Below, piece after piece: positions 1 to 8,408 of a stretch of 14,778 nt of DNA. The position numbers and the translations under genes were made by a program. Under the pieces are notes generated by a model. The model was not told where the DNA came from. It made no database searches and saw nothing but the letters and a program-made list of their open reading frames with translations. Numbering within the stretch: the first letter of the stretch is position 1; every line of letters begins with the position of its first letter. Source of the stretch: DAONJL01 sp035405645 [NCBI: bacterium] (GTDB taxonomy: Bacteria > JAGOBX01 > DAONJL01); assembly GCA_035405645.1 (NCBI GenBank), contig DAONJL010000032.1, positions 13,415 through 28,192 of the forward strand, given 5' to 3'.

Positions 1-853
1 TAGTTATGGATTTCGTGATGATGAATTTTCAAAATTGATAAATGATAAATATGATTATCGAATTATTTGTGTAGGTGGATCAACTACATTTGGGACTGGC
101 GTTAATAATTATATGTTTTCGTATCCAAAACAATTAGAACAGTTTTTAAATAATAATAATTTTATGAATAAAAAATTTCAAGTAATAAATGGTGGTATTC
201 CATTTTATACAACCAAAGAAATATTAATATCTTTAATTGATTTATTATCAATATTTCAATATAAAGTCGATTTTGTAATTATTTACGAAGCTATAAATGA
301 TTATATGCCCAGAATTTATAATAATTATAAAGCTGATTATAGTCATTTTAGAAAAATTTTGGAGACATTTGAAATTCCGTTTATTTATAAAAAATCATTT
401 TTAGAAAAATCGGATTTATTTTTACTTATCAGATATAAATTTACTAATTTTCGTAATAGTAGAAATTTAACTAATTATTTTACTAAAACCGAAAATTACT
501 CAAATATAGATATTAATTTTGAAAAAAATGGGTTATCGGGATATATTAATAATATAAGAACAATGATAAGTATATGTAAAGCAAATGATATAATTCCAAT
601 TTTAGTAAATTTTATTTATTGCGAAGATTTTGAAGTTGATAAAAAGGAAATTATTCATATAAAAGAATGTAATGAAATTTTAAAAAGTTTAGTTAAAAAA
701 TATAATATACCATTTATAGAATTAAAAAATATTGATTTTCAAAAATCAGATTTTGTTGATTTTGTTCATTTAAATGAAAAAGGAAATAAAAAAAAAGCCA
801 AAATAATAGCAAATTGTTTTACTGATATTATTAAAAAAAAAAGAGAATTATAA
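1..853 (+). CDS. SGNH/GDSL-family hydrolase, 5'-truncated by the window edge
   Basis: This is probably an esterase or O-acyl-group hydrolase acting on a surface glycan; the substrate is unknown. A TTG at 35 opens a 272-residue frame, but the same frame is open back to base 2 and encodes SYGFRDDEFSKL ahead of it. That matches the 'GFR' stretch that usually precedes block I in this family, so the true start lies upstream of the window and TTG 35 is not the start. Block I is GGSTTFG, with the likely nucleophile Ser encoded at 80-82. A block III-like Asn-Asp occurs in EAINDYM (near 290-305). Block V is DFVH at 758-769, supplying the Asp/His pair. All catalytic blocks are present. The stop (851-853) shares one base with the next start. 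An N-terminal membrane anchor is common in relatives but would lie outside the window. Confidence 0.85.
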   Translation, partial: SYGFRDDEFSKLINDKYDYRIICVGGSTTFGTGVNNYMFSYPKQLEQFLNNNNFMNKKFQVINGGIPFYTTKEILISLIDLLSIFQYKVDFVIIYEAINDYMPRIYNNYKADYSHFRKILETFEIPFIYKKSFLEKSDLFLLIRYKFTNFRNSRNLTNYFTKTENYSNIDINFEKNGLSGYINNIRTMISICKANDIIPILVNFIYCEDFEVDKKEIIHIKECNEILKSLVKKYNIPFIELKNIDFQKSDFVDFVHLNEKGNKKKAKIIANCFTDIIKKKREL

Positions 854-1491
854 TGCGCGATAATAACTATACAACTTTTCTACAAAAACATGGCGAACAG
901 TGGTTTGAAAATATTTGCAAAGAATATACTAATGTAATAAATTTTTTTAAATTACCGAAGAACGAAGTGCTGATAGATTTGGGTTGCGGGCAAGGACATT
1001 TATTAAAAGTATTGAAAGATAATAATTTCACAAACTTTTACGGATTAGATTTTGATTGCAAAATTTTGAAAAATAATTTTGTTAAAGATAGAGTTTTAAA
1101 TGGTAATATTATTAAATTACCTTTTAAAAATAATAGTATTTCAAATATAATTATAATGGGCACATTGCATCATTTAAATTCGATAGATGAATATAAAATC
1201 TGTTTGGTTGAATGTGAACGGATATTAAAAAAAGATGGTATGCTTTATATTTATGAACCAGCAAATACAATAATTAGAAAAATAAGCGCTTTTTTTCTTA
1301 TGTCGCCGATATCAAATTTATTTACATACTCGAAAAATATGCGAAAATTAGTTGAAATAGAATGGCAAGAATATAATTATTGGCTAAAAAATTTAGAAAA
1401 TTTTTATAAAATTATTTCTGATTTGAATTTTCAAATTATTTTAAAAAAAGAAAAACTTACAAAATTATATATTATTTTAAAGAAAGGATAA
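853..1491 (+). CDS. class I SAM-dependent methyltransferase (Methyltransf_11-like)
   Basis: Cytoplasmic SAM-dependent methyltransferase, 212 residues, probably acting on a sugar or glycan precursor given its neighbours. Motif I is DLGCGQG (residues 42-48). An acidic residue ends strand 2 in GLDFD (about 64-68) and is expected to bind the SAM ribose. GTLHHL (about 103-108) and the 'ERILKKDGMLYI' strand-5 region (about 122-134) complete the Rossmann-type fold. No membrane segment is evident. The ATG at 853 overlaps the upstream stop by one base (TAATG), so translation is probably coupled to the SGNH gene. No strong Shine-Dalgarno is seen, only a purine-rich stretch before the start. The methylated atom and substrate cannot be read from the sequence. 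Confidence 0.85.
   Translation: MRDNNYTTFLQKHGEQWFENICKEYTNVINFFKLPKNEVLIDLGCGQGHLLKVLKDNNFTNFYGLDFDCKILKNNFVKDRVLNGNIIKLPFKNNSISNIIIMGTLHHLNSIDEYKICLVECERILKKDGMLYIYEPANTIIRKISAFFLMSPISNLFTYSKNMRKLVEIEWQEYNYWLKNLENFYKIISDLNFQIILKKEKLTKLYIILKKG
1481..1488 (+). promoter_or_regulatory. ribosome binding site for the 1499 gene
   Basis: AGAAAGGA lies inside the 3' end of the upstream methyltransferase and ends about 10 bases before the ATG at 1499. It is one of the few clear Shine-Dalgarno-like sites in the window and supports that start. Confidence 0.55.
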
Positions 1492-1498
1492 AAATAAA

Positions 1499-3025
1499 AT
1501 GCAGACATTTATCAATGATTTAAAGAAAATTGATTTTAAGGTTTATTTATTATTAATTGTATTTTCAATAATATTTTATTATTTATCATTAAAATCAGAA
1601 ATTATGGCCGGCGACGGAATAATACATTTGACATATTTTCAGCGCACTAATATTGGTGGCAATTATCGGACGCCATATTATGCAATGCTACTTAATTTTT
1701 TAAATATTTTTTTCTCTGATAAAGAATTATTAGGCAAATTAATATCTTCGTTTGCTGGGATAATAACAGTAATTCCGATTTATTTATGTGCACTATTGTT
1801 ATTTGACAAGCGCAGCGCATTTTATTCTTCATTATTTTGGTTATTAACTCCGTTACTTTATTTTCTTGGACCAAATGTAAATGATAGGTTATTGCCTTTA
1901 CCTTTGACTATATTATCGTGGTATTTTTTTATAAAATATTATTTAGAAAAAAATAATAATTATTTATCAATAAGCATAATTTTAGCATTGCTAATTACTG
2001 CTGTTAGACCTTCAACCTATGTTATTTTACCGATTTATTTATATTATACTTATAAAGAGTTTTATCAAAAAAATGATGGTTATAAAAAAGTAATATTTGC
2101 ATGGAGTTTTATTGTTTTAACTCTTTTGACTAAAATAATAACTGGCGGCGGTGGTTTGCCGATTGCAGACATTTATAATGAATGGTTTAAACCATTATTA
2201 CCGTATAAATTTTGGATTTTATTTTATAATAATTTTGAAATGAATCTTGTTTCCACACCGTATCATTTTACTTATCCATTGTTTTTTGTGTTTGTTTGTT
2301 ATCTGATTTTTTTAAAAGAAAAAATAGATGCTAATTTAAAATTTGCGTTAAAATTTTTTGGTTTAATTTTTTTGATTTTTTGGTTATTCCGCACTTTTTG
2401 GATTGTGTTTTGTGACTGGTATTTTATTGAAGTTATTCCATTTTTTATAATATTTATAGGAAAAATGTTTGTTGACTTTGAAAAATTAGTATTACCTAAA
2501 TTTGAACATTTTGATTTTATAAGAAAGATATTAATTTTTTGTTTTAAAAAAAAATTATTATTTTTTATTGCATTTCTAAACGCTGCTATTTATTGTTTTT
2601 TAGTCGCTAAATATATGACTAATACTTTTGTCGGCTTAAAACGCTGCGCTGAATTTGTTAAACAAAATATAGATTTAAAAACTATAAATCAAATACATTG
2701 TTCTGATGCTTTTCATATTTCGCCATATTTATCTACATTAGAATTTGATATAAACAAAGTCCAGGAAAATGATTTAGTTATTTTGATGGATTATGGTCTT
2801 GCATTAGGAAAATGGGGGTTTAAAATTCAAGGTGCAATAGAAGAACTTAAAAACAAATTTGAAATCGAAGAACTATATGTTGGCAGATATGAATCGAAAA
2901 ATTTTTTTACGAATATATCAATGAAACCGTATCGTTATAATTTTCATACTGAATGGTTTCCTAATAAATATAAAAGCCAGTTTTTTAATTATATAATATT
3001 AAAAATAAATAAAAAACGAATATGA
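1499..3025 (+). CDS. GT39/PMT-like polytopic membrane glycosyltransferase
   Basis: 508 residues with many hydrophobic segments. The first lies at about residues 14-31 and is followed by a loop containing MAGDGIIH (Asp about 39), the place where GT-C enzymes of the GT39/ArnT type carry their catalytic acid. Further features follow the family pattern: a 'RTPYYAMLLNFL' stretch after the first loop, repeated hydrophobic helices to about residue 375, and an Arg-Pro pair (AVRPSTY, about residue 170). A soluble C-terminal part of about 120 residues follows. Family members use polyprenyl-phosphate sugars as donors on the outer membrane face. The donor and acceptor here are unknown. The gene is preceded by a good RBS and its stop overlaps the next start by four bases (ATGA). 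The family assignment rests on pattern recognition, and GT83 or another GT-C family is possible. Confidence 0.75.
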   Translation: MQTFINDLKKIDFKVYLLLIVFSIIFYYLSLKSEIMAGDGIIHLTYFQRTNIGGNYRTPYYAMLLNFLNIFFSDKELLGKLISSFAGIITVIPIYLCALLLFDKRSAFYSSLFWLLTPLLYFLGPNVNDRLLPLPLTILSWYFFIKYYLEKNNNYLSISIILALLITAVRPSTYVILPIYLYYTYKEFYQKNDGYKKVIFAWSFIVLTLLTKIITGGGGLPIADIYNEWFKPLLPYKFWILFYNNFEMNLVSTPYHFTYPLFFVFVCYLIFLKEKIDANLKFALKFFGLIFLIFWLFRTFWIVFCDWYFIEVIPFFIIFIGKMFVDFEKLVLPKFEHFDFIRKILIFCFKKKLLFFIAFLNAAIYCFLVAKYMTNTFVGLKRCAEFVKQNIDLKTINQIHCSDAFHISPYLSTLEFDINKVQENDLVILMDYGLALGKWGFKIQGAIEELKNKFEIEELYVGRYESKNFFTNISMKPYRYNFHTEWFPNKYKSQFFNYIILKINKKRI

Positions 3026-3585
3026 TATTTTTGAAGAAATTAATATTATTGCCAATACAGTTATTGTTTTCAAATGATTATTTAAAAGAAAGAGGTATTA
3101 GAACAGTAGAAGATGAGCGGATTGATATTGTCCATTCATATTTAAAAGGAAAAACTTTAGATATTGGTTGTGGAACCCATAATTATCTTATAAAAAAATA
3201 TAAAAATGGTTTTGGTATTGATATAACTTTTTATAGAAATAATGATTTATGCGCTTCAGTAGAAAATTTGTGTTTTAAAGATGAAAAATTTGAAACAGTT
3301 GCTATAATTGGTACTTTGGATTATTTTGATAACAAAGAAAAGGCATTAAGAGAAATAAATAGAGTATTAAAAAAAGAAGGTCAACTTATTGTGACAACTT
3401 TAAATCCGTTGATTGCTAAAATAAGGCATACATTAGCGATTTGGAATAAATACGGCAAGCCAAATCGCCCGGGTTTTTGGAAGAAAGAATTGATTATCTT
3501 ATTAGATAAATTTAATTTTAAATTGAAATTACATAAGACATTTATTTGCGGATTGAATAATATATATATTTTCGAAAAAAAATAA
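3022..3585 (+). CDS. class I SAM-dependent methyltransferase (short)
   Basis: 187-residue cytoplasmic methyltransferase. It has DIGCGT (residues 47-52) as the SAM-binding motif I and GFGIDI (about 63-68) as the strand-2 acidic position. IIGTLDYFDN and the 'EINRVLKKEGQLIVTT' region cover strands 4-5. It differs from the 853 methyltransferase in having Asp-Tyr-Phe instead of the His-His pair after strand 4, so the two probably act on different substrates. The ATG overlaps the stop of the membrane glycosyltransferase (ATGA at 3022-3025), indicating translational coupling. The N-terminus 'RGIRTVEDERIDIVHSY' resembles small methyltransferases found in glycan clusters. The substrate is not identifiable. 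Confidence 0.8.
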   Translation: MIFLKKLILLPIQLLFSNDYLKERGIRTVEDERIDIVHSYLKGKTLDIGCGTHNYLIKKYKNGFGIDITFYRNNDLCASVENLCFKDEKFETVAIIGTLDYFDNKEKALREINRVLKKEGQLIVTTLNPLIAKIRHTLAIWNKYGKPNRPGFWKKELIILLDKFNFKLKLHKTFICGLNNIYIFEKK

Positions 3586-3589
3586 AATT

Positions 3590-4597
3590 ATGATAACTTT
3601 AAAGAATATCCCAAAATTATCAATATCTATATTAAAAGCAATACTCGGAAATAAAATACCGCTAAAAGTGACGCAATATATTACTTTTAATTGTAATTTT
3701 AATTGTGCCTATTGTGGCAGAAAAAATATTAAAAGTTTTGAATTAACAACAGATGAGATGAAAAAATATATAGACGAATTTAAAAAAATTGGGACAATGT
3801 TTTGGAGTTTTAACGGCGGCGAATGTTTATTAAGAAATGATTTAGGTGTGCTGAGAGATTATGTCAAACAAAAAGGAATGAATGTAATATTGACACTAAT
3901 GGAATATTAGTGCCAGAACGAATAGATTGGCTAAAGAAATTGATTTAGTAATTACAAGTATTGATGGTTCTGAAAATATACAAGATAAAATTTGCGGTAA
4001 GGGAGTATTTCAAAAAAAATTAAAAGCATTAGAAATTTTAGCGAAAAATAAAATAAAAACTGTAGTAGTATCAGTGATTTCAAATGAAAATATAAATAAT
4101 TTAGATGAAATTTTAAGAATTGTGTCAATATGGACATTATTGGGATGTGCAGCCGCTAATAATTCATCGTAGTGATAAAGAAAATAATGCAGAAACATTT
4201 AAGTTTGATGAACAAAAATTTAAAGAAGTAGTTAATTGGATTATAAAAAAAAAAAGAAGGCGCGCCAATTTTTAGCGCTTATGAATATCTTGAAGATATG
4301 CAAAAATTTCCGAGCTGTAAAGCAAATTATAATTGTTGGGCTGGTCGATTGTTTTGCGCAATATCACCTGATGGTTTGATTTATCCGTGCGCTGAATTTA
4401 TAGGGACAGAATTATTCAAACAAAAAATAGATAATTTTCAAATTCGAAACGCATTTGAAAAAATACCCGATATGTCAAAATGCAAAGAATGTTATTTTAG
4501 TTGTTATTCTGAATATAATTTAATATTGAATAACAAAACAAAATCTATATTTAGAATATGTAAGAATTTAATGTTAGGCAAATGGTTTTGGAGTTAA
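3590..4597 (+). pseudogene. radical SAM/SPASM-type protein, four reading-frame breaks
   Basis: Pieced across frames this gives a protein of about 335 residues, normal for a radical SAM enzyme with a C-terminal auxiliary-cluster domain. ATG 3590 leads to CNFNCAYC (Cys codons from 3692), the CxxxCxxC that binds the SAM-cleaving 4Fe-4S cluster, then FNGGE, the SAM-contacting GGE. Break 1 (near 3893-3896, one base missing) moves into a frame reading TNGILVPERIDWLK. Break 2 (near 3931-3936, one base missing) leads to EIDLVITSIDGS. Break 3 (near 4119-4126, one extra or two missing) leads to QYGHYWDVQPLI. Break 4 (A11 run 4245-4255, one extra A) leads to EGAPIFSAYEYLED. The last part has Cys-rich CWAGRLFC, ISPDGLIYPC and CKECYFSC, a SPASM/twitch-like region. 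The indels sum to zero. The function of the intact form is unknown; sugar or lipid modification is an inference. Either sequencing error or true decay is possible. Confidence 0.8.
4245..4255 (+). repeat. A11 homopolymer in the radical SAM gene
   Basis: Eleven consecutive A. The protein homology changes frame here: Asn-Trp-Ile-Ile-Lys before it, Glu-Gly-Ala-Pro-Ile after it. Removing one A restores the frame. It could be a sequencing artefact or a slippage-prone tract. Confidence 0.8.
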
Positions 4598-6252
4598 ATA
4601 GAAAAAAACTTTTTTTGGTATGTCTGTTATTGTTGGCTATTGGAATCAAACTAATAGATTTTAAAGAGCCGTTTATTTCTTATAATATGTCTGGCGCGCC
4701 AATTTATGCGCATATTGCAAGAAATTTAAATAATTATGGATTTAAATTTTGCAAATTTGGACCGGTTGATAATGTCGATAAAATAACTGAAAATAGTAGA
4801 CTGCATTTTGATGATTCAAATTTTTCTATTGGGCATTTATTAAATGCTTTGAGTTTTAAAATCTTTGGCGTAAAAGAATGGAGTTATAGATTAGTTTTAT
4901 TTGTTTTTTCTTTGTTTAGTTTTTATGGAATTTATTTGGTTTTAGTGGAATTATTTGCTGACGAAAAAATATTTGTTAAATTTGGGTTATTATTTGCCTT
5001 GTTTATTCCATTAGATTTATATTTCTATCAAACAGGTTCGCTAACAGAGATGAACAAACTTTTTATAATATTTACGATATTATTTTATATTAGATTTTTG
5101 AAAACTGCCAAAAAAAAAACTTTATTGGCTGTGTGGATTTTTTCGATATTAGGCGTATTAACCGAACGCTATTCTTTAGAGTTTGCTTTTTTTTTGCCTA
5201 TACATTATTTTTTATATACAAAATTTATCTGTAAAGAAAATTATCAAAAAAAATATATGATTAGTTTGCTTTTATTATTTTTTATTTGTTTTTTATTATA
5301 TTTTATTAATTATTTTTATTATACAGGTTATGCAGATTTTATTAAACATTTAAAATATCGCGCATTAGATAAATTAGAGATAGCATCTGAAAATACAGAA
5401 AAAATAAAATGGAATATTTTTTCTTTTCCTGCTATGATTATCTATAATTTTTCTAAAATATGTTCCCCAATGATAGTGATGTTAGCTATTTTAGGATTGA
5501 TATTTTCTATAAAAAATTTGTATTTAATAGATTATAGAGTCATCGCAAGTATAATTATCTTAATCTTTTTTTCCTGTTTTAGCGAAATAATTATTTTACA
5601 ACAAGTTTGGTTTTTATTCACTGATTGGTTAGCAAATTATACGATTTTATTTTGGTTAATTTCAGCGGTTTTGGGCTTCAAATTTTTTTTAAGTTTTAAA
5701 GAAAAAAATAAAATTATTTTTTTGATATTAGTAATTTTAACGCATATCATCATTTTTTATTTTTATTTTTTTCAGTTAAAACGCGGATTTTACGCATATA
5801 GTTTTTTCAAAATAATAAGCGTGTATTTAATTTATTTTTTGCCGATATTATTATTGCCGATTATTTGGATTTTGTATAAAAAAAATAATATAAAATTAGC
5901 GTTTTATAAATTAGCGTTAATATTGATTTTTATTGGCTATTCAATTTCAGTTTGTTTGATTTATTCAATGCAACGAACTTATGTAAACTGGTATAAGCAA
6001 TCGAATTTATTTAAAGAATATAGTGAAAATGTTGATTTTATTTTGACAGATTTAGAAACGCCGCCTGCATATTACGGTAATTTTTATATTGCTAAACCAT
6101 ATGCTAAATTAACAGATAAAAAAATAATAATAGACTATTTTGAAAAAAAAAATAATTTTGTTTTTATAAGTAATAGATATTATAATGAACTAACAAATTA
6201 TTATAAAACTAATAAAAACAATTTGATTTTTATTTATAGGCAAAATAAATAA
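4582..6252 (+). CDS. GT39/ArnT-like polytopic membrane glycosyltransferase
   Basis: 556 residues, intact, with about a dozen hydrophobic segments starting at residues 9-22. After the first segment comes SGAPIYAHIARNLNNYGF, then a long loop. FKIFGVKEWSYRL follows at about 92-104, then hydrophobic helices and a 'YFYQTGSLTEMN' stretch. This matches the bacterial GT39-like layout of an 'ARN...G' motif, a 'LFGV.EW..RL' motif and a Gln/Glu-containing membrane motif. The usual acidic pair of the first loop is not obvious, so catalytic identity is less certain. The C-terminal part after the last helix (from about residue 455) is short and soluble. The ATG overlaps the preceding radical SAM stop by 16 bases. 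Its likely role is transfer of a sugar from a polyprenyl-phosphate donor on the outer membrane face. It is one of three GT-C-like proteins in the window. Confidence 0.75.
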   Translation: MVLELNRKKLFLVCLLLLAIGIKLIDFKEPFISYNMSGAPIYAHIARNLNNYGFKFCKFGPVDNVDKITENSRLHFDDSNFSIGHLLNALSFKIFGVKEWSYRLVLFVFSLFSFYGIYLVLVELFADEKIFVKFGLLFALFIPLDLYFYQTGSLTEMNKLFIIFTILFYIRFLKTAKKKTLLAVWIFSILGVLTERYSLEFAFFLPIHYFLYTKFICKENYQKKYMISLLLLFFICFLLYFINYFYYTGYADFIKHLKYRALDKLEIASENTEKIKWNIFSFPAMIIYNFSKICSPMIVMLAILGLIFSIKNLYLIDYRVIASIIILIFFSCFSEIIILQQVWFLFTDWLANYTILFWLISAVLGFKFFLSFKEKNKIIFLILVILTHIIIFYFYFFQLKRGFYAYSFFKIISVYLIYFLPILLLPIIWILYKKNNIKLAFYKLALILIFIGYSISVCLIYSMQRTYVNWYKQSNLFKEYSENVDFILTDLETPPAYYGNFYIAKPYAKLTDKKIIIDYFEKKNNFVFISNRYYNELTNYYKTNKNNLIFIYRQNK

Positions 6253-6267
6253 TACCGGTTTTAATTT

Positions 6268-7329
6268 ATGAAAACAAAATTTGTTGACAATACTTTAACT
6301 TTTTGGTTTGGCAGAAATATCGACATAAAAGATAAGATTGATTACGATACTATTTTTAATAAATTTTTAAAACCTAAAATAATAAATAAAGATATTTATG
6401 CGCGCCGATTGGGTTTCTTTTTTACATCAAAATTAAATGAGCGACAGCGGTATGTTTTCACAAGTTTAGCTAAAATATTACGGGGATTGGTTTATTATAA
6501 AGAACTAATAAAAGTCGAAGATACTTTTTTTGTAAGATTAAAAAATGAAATAGAAGAAAAAACAAAATATAAATTTGATTTATGGACAGAAAAGAAAGTG
6601 AGTGGCGTTATTGCAATTACGCATGATTTGGATTCAAAAGAATGTTATGATTTTTTGCCGAAGATATTAAAACTTGAAAAGAAGTATGGAATTATTTCAT
6701 CAACTAATTTTTTAACTAATTGGGGTTATAAAGTTGATAAACAATTATTAGAAGATATGACAAAAGACGGTTTTGAAGTAGGGTTGCACGGCTGGACGCA
6801 TGATGTGACGCTCGGTTTTAAAAATTCAAAAAAACCAATGCGTGAACATATAAAAAAAGCGCTTGAAGAACTTAATTTTAAAGTGAAAGGATATCGAGCC
6901 CCTGCCTTTGCCGTATCTTCGGATTTGATTGAAGTATTAGACGAGTTTGGGATAAGATATGATTCTTCATTAAAATTAATTGACCATATTTCCTCATTTT
7001 CTGAATGTTGTTATCCATATAAATATTATAATACAAATGTTTGGGAGATACCTTTAACGATACAAGATGACCGAGTTTTTAGAGATAAAAAACTTAATGC
7101 CGAAGAAGGACTCGGTATAGTAAAAGAAATTTGTGAGCGTGTGATAAAAAATAATGGAGTAGTTGTTATAAATTTACATCCACGATTATTAAAAAATAAA
7201 ATGGATTTTTTTGAAGATTTATTAAAATGGATAAAAGATAAGGAAAATGTTTGGCAGTGTGCTCTTGGTGAGTTAGTCGATTATTTAGATTTGCGGTGGG
7301 AAAAGGTTATTAATACAAAAAAAGTTTGA
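6268..7329 (+). CDS. polysaccharide deacetylase (NodB-homology/CE4-like)
   Basis: 353 residues. About 110 N-terminal residues of unknown role precede a NodB-type barrel. Metal and catalytic motifs are visible. AITHDLD (T118-H119-D120-L121-D122) stands for the usual TFDD. HGWTH (H174 to H178) is the HxxxH zinc motif. GYRAPAF (about 208-214) is motif 3, and NLHPR (His 304) is the last motif. The THDxD form of motif 1 occurs in glycan-cluster deacetylase-like proteins and departs from classical chitin or peptidoglycan deacetylases. It would remove an N- or O-acetyl group from a sugar. No signal peptide is seen, so a cytoplasmic precursor or lipid-linked sugar is the likelier substrate (inference). 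The gap to the preceding gene is 15 bases, with no clear RBS before ATG 6268. Confidence 0.85.
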   Translation: MKTKFVDNTLTFWFGRNIDIKDKIDYDTIFNKFLKPKIINKDIYARRLGFFFTSKLNERQRYVFTSLAKILRGLVYYKELIKVEDTFFVRLKNEIEEKTKYKFDLWTEKKVSGVIAITHDLDSKECYDFLPKILKLEKKYGIISSTNFLTNWGYKVDKQLLEDMTKDGFEVGLHGWTHDVTLGFKNSKKPMREHIKKALEELNFKVKGYRAPAFAVSSDLIEVLDEFGIRYDSSLKLIDHISSFSECCYPYKYYNTNVWEIPLTIQDDRVFRDKKLNAEEGLGIVKEICERVIKNNGVVVINLHPRLLKNKMDFFEDLLKWIKDKENVWQCALGELVDYLDLRWEKVINTKKV

Positions 7330-7333
7330 GGGA
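7328..7333 (+). promoter_or_regulatory. ribosome binding site for the 7342 gene
   Basis: GAGGGA overlaps the stop of the deacetylase and ends 8 bases before ATG 7342. It is the best Shine-Dalgarno match in the window and fixes the epimerase start. Confidence 0.65.
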
Positions 7334-7341
7334 AGATTATT

Positions 7342-8295
7342 ATGGAAATAAAAAATAAAATAATATTAGTTACCGGCGGAACAGGTTTCATAGGTAGTCA
7401 TTTAATTGAAAAATTATTAAAAGAATATCAACCAGCAAAAGTAATTGCCTATGATAATTTTTGTGCATCAAAACATTCAAATATTAAACATTTGCTAAAT
7501 GATAAAAGATTTGAATTAGTTGTTGGTGATGTCCGTGATTTTGATGTATTAGAACCAATTGTAGAACAATCTGAAATAATATTTCATTTAGCAGCATCAA
7601 AATTAGTAATGTCATTAAAACGACCAAGAATAGATCTTGAAACAAATATAATTGGCGTTTTTAATATTTTACAACTTGCCAAAAAATTTAATAAACGAGT
7701 TATCCATGCTTCAACAGGGTCGGTATTAGGTTCGTCTGATAAACCAATGCCTGAAGATTATCCATGTTCGCCAACGACTTTATACGGTATAACAAAACAT
7801 ACAGCAGAAAGATATTGCTTATTTTATTATAAAGAGTTTGGAGTAAAAGTTACGATAATCCGATATTTTCATGTTTATGGACCAAGACAAGATTATTTAG
7901 GTGATGCTGGAGTAGTAAATATATTTATTTCTCGTGTATTAAATAATAAGCCGTTGTATATTTATGGCACAGGAGAACAAATTAGATGTTTTACTTATGT
8001 GGAAGATGATGTGGATGCAACAATACTGATGGCATTAAAAGATGAAACAATTGGTGAAATATATAATGTTGCATCAAGGAATAGAATATCAGTAAAAGAA
8101 TTAGCAGAAATAATAATAAAAAAATATGGAAATAAAAATAGTAAATATGAATTTAGAGAAGCAAGACCTGGCGAAAATTTAAAACCAATACCAGATACAA
8201 CTAAGATTGAAAAATTTGGTTGGACAGCAAAAGTAAATTTTGAGGAAGGATTAGAACGAACTAAAAATTGGATAGTAGAAGAAGAGAAAAGATAA
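7342..8295 (+). CDS. NAD-dependent sugar-nucleotide epimerase/dehydratase (extended SDR)
   Basis: 317-residue cytoplasmic enzyme of normal family length. The Rossmann NAD motif TGGTGFIG is at residues 11-18, GDVRD (about 62-66) binds the adenine side, and HLAA is at about 82-85. The active site has Ser/Thr at HASTGS (124-125) and Y148-x3-K152 (YGITK). Substrate-side motifs RYFHVYGPRQ, IYGTGEQIRCFTYVEDD and ARPGEN are typical of UDP-glucose/UDP-glucuronate 4-epimerases and related decarboxylases or dehydratases. The exact reaction (epimerisation, decarboxylation or 4,6-dehydration) cannot be decided; the Tyr-x3-Lys and Ser/Thr residues are shared by all. It probably supplies the nucleotide sugar for the glycosyltransferases around it. 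It ends the first gene block; a 113-base gap follows. Confidence 0.88.
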   Translation: MEIKNKIILVTGGTGFIGSHLIEKLLKEYQPAKVIAYDNFCASKHSNIKHLLNDKRFELVVGDVRDFDVLEPIVEQSEIIFHLAASKLVMSLKRPRIDLETNIIGVFNILQLAKKFNKRVIHASTGSVLGSSDKPMPEDYPCSPTTLYGITKHTAERYCLFYYKEFGVKVTIIRYFHVYGPRQDYLGDAGVVNIFISRVLNNKPLYIYGTGEQIRCFTYVEDDVDATILMALKDETIGEIYNVASRNRISVKELAEIIIKKYGNKNSKYEFREARPGENLKPIPDTTKIEKFGWTAKVNFEEGLERTKNWIVEEEKR

Positions 8296-8408
8296 TAATT
8301 TTCGATTTTATTTGTATATAAGAAAGGTATATGGATATAATTGTAATCACATCTATACATTAGAGTTATTTTTAAAACAAATTATAAATAAAATTTTATA
8401 ACGAAAAA
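8296..8408 (+). other. longest intergenic gap, with a possible 10-codon leader ORF
   Basis: 113 bases between the epimerase and the GT2. AGAAAGG (8321-8327) is followed by ATG 8331 and a 10-codon frame (Met-Asp-Ile-Ile-Val-Ile-Thr-Ser-Ile-His) ending at TAG 8361-8363. A TATAAT at 8336-8341 could be a promoter -10, but its -35 candidate (TTGTAT at 8312-8317) is poor, and such AT hexamers are expected by chance here. I see no GC-rich hairpin that would be a terminator. The gap could be a promoter for the downstream genes, or hold a remnant of a lost gene. Confidence 0.3.

Noticed and set aside
3927-4172. Separate 81-residue gene with TTG start
   Set aside because: It is the middle segment of the frameshifted radical SAM gene; its sequence joins the neighbouring segments in other frames.
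3590-4597. Programmed frameshifting or recoding as the explanation of multiple breaks
   Set aside because: Four breaks with no common slippery site or downstream structure, plus similar clustered damage at the right edge, fit sequence error or decay better.
8336-8341. TATAAT promoter
   Set aside because: Perfect -10 hexamer but weak -35, and such hexamers are expected by chance at this base composition; not listed as a promoter.
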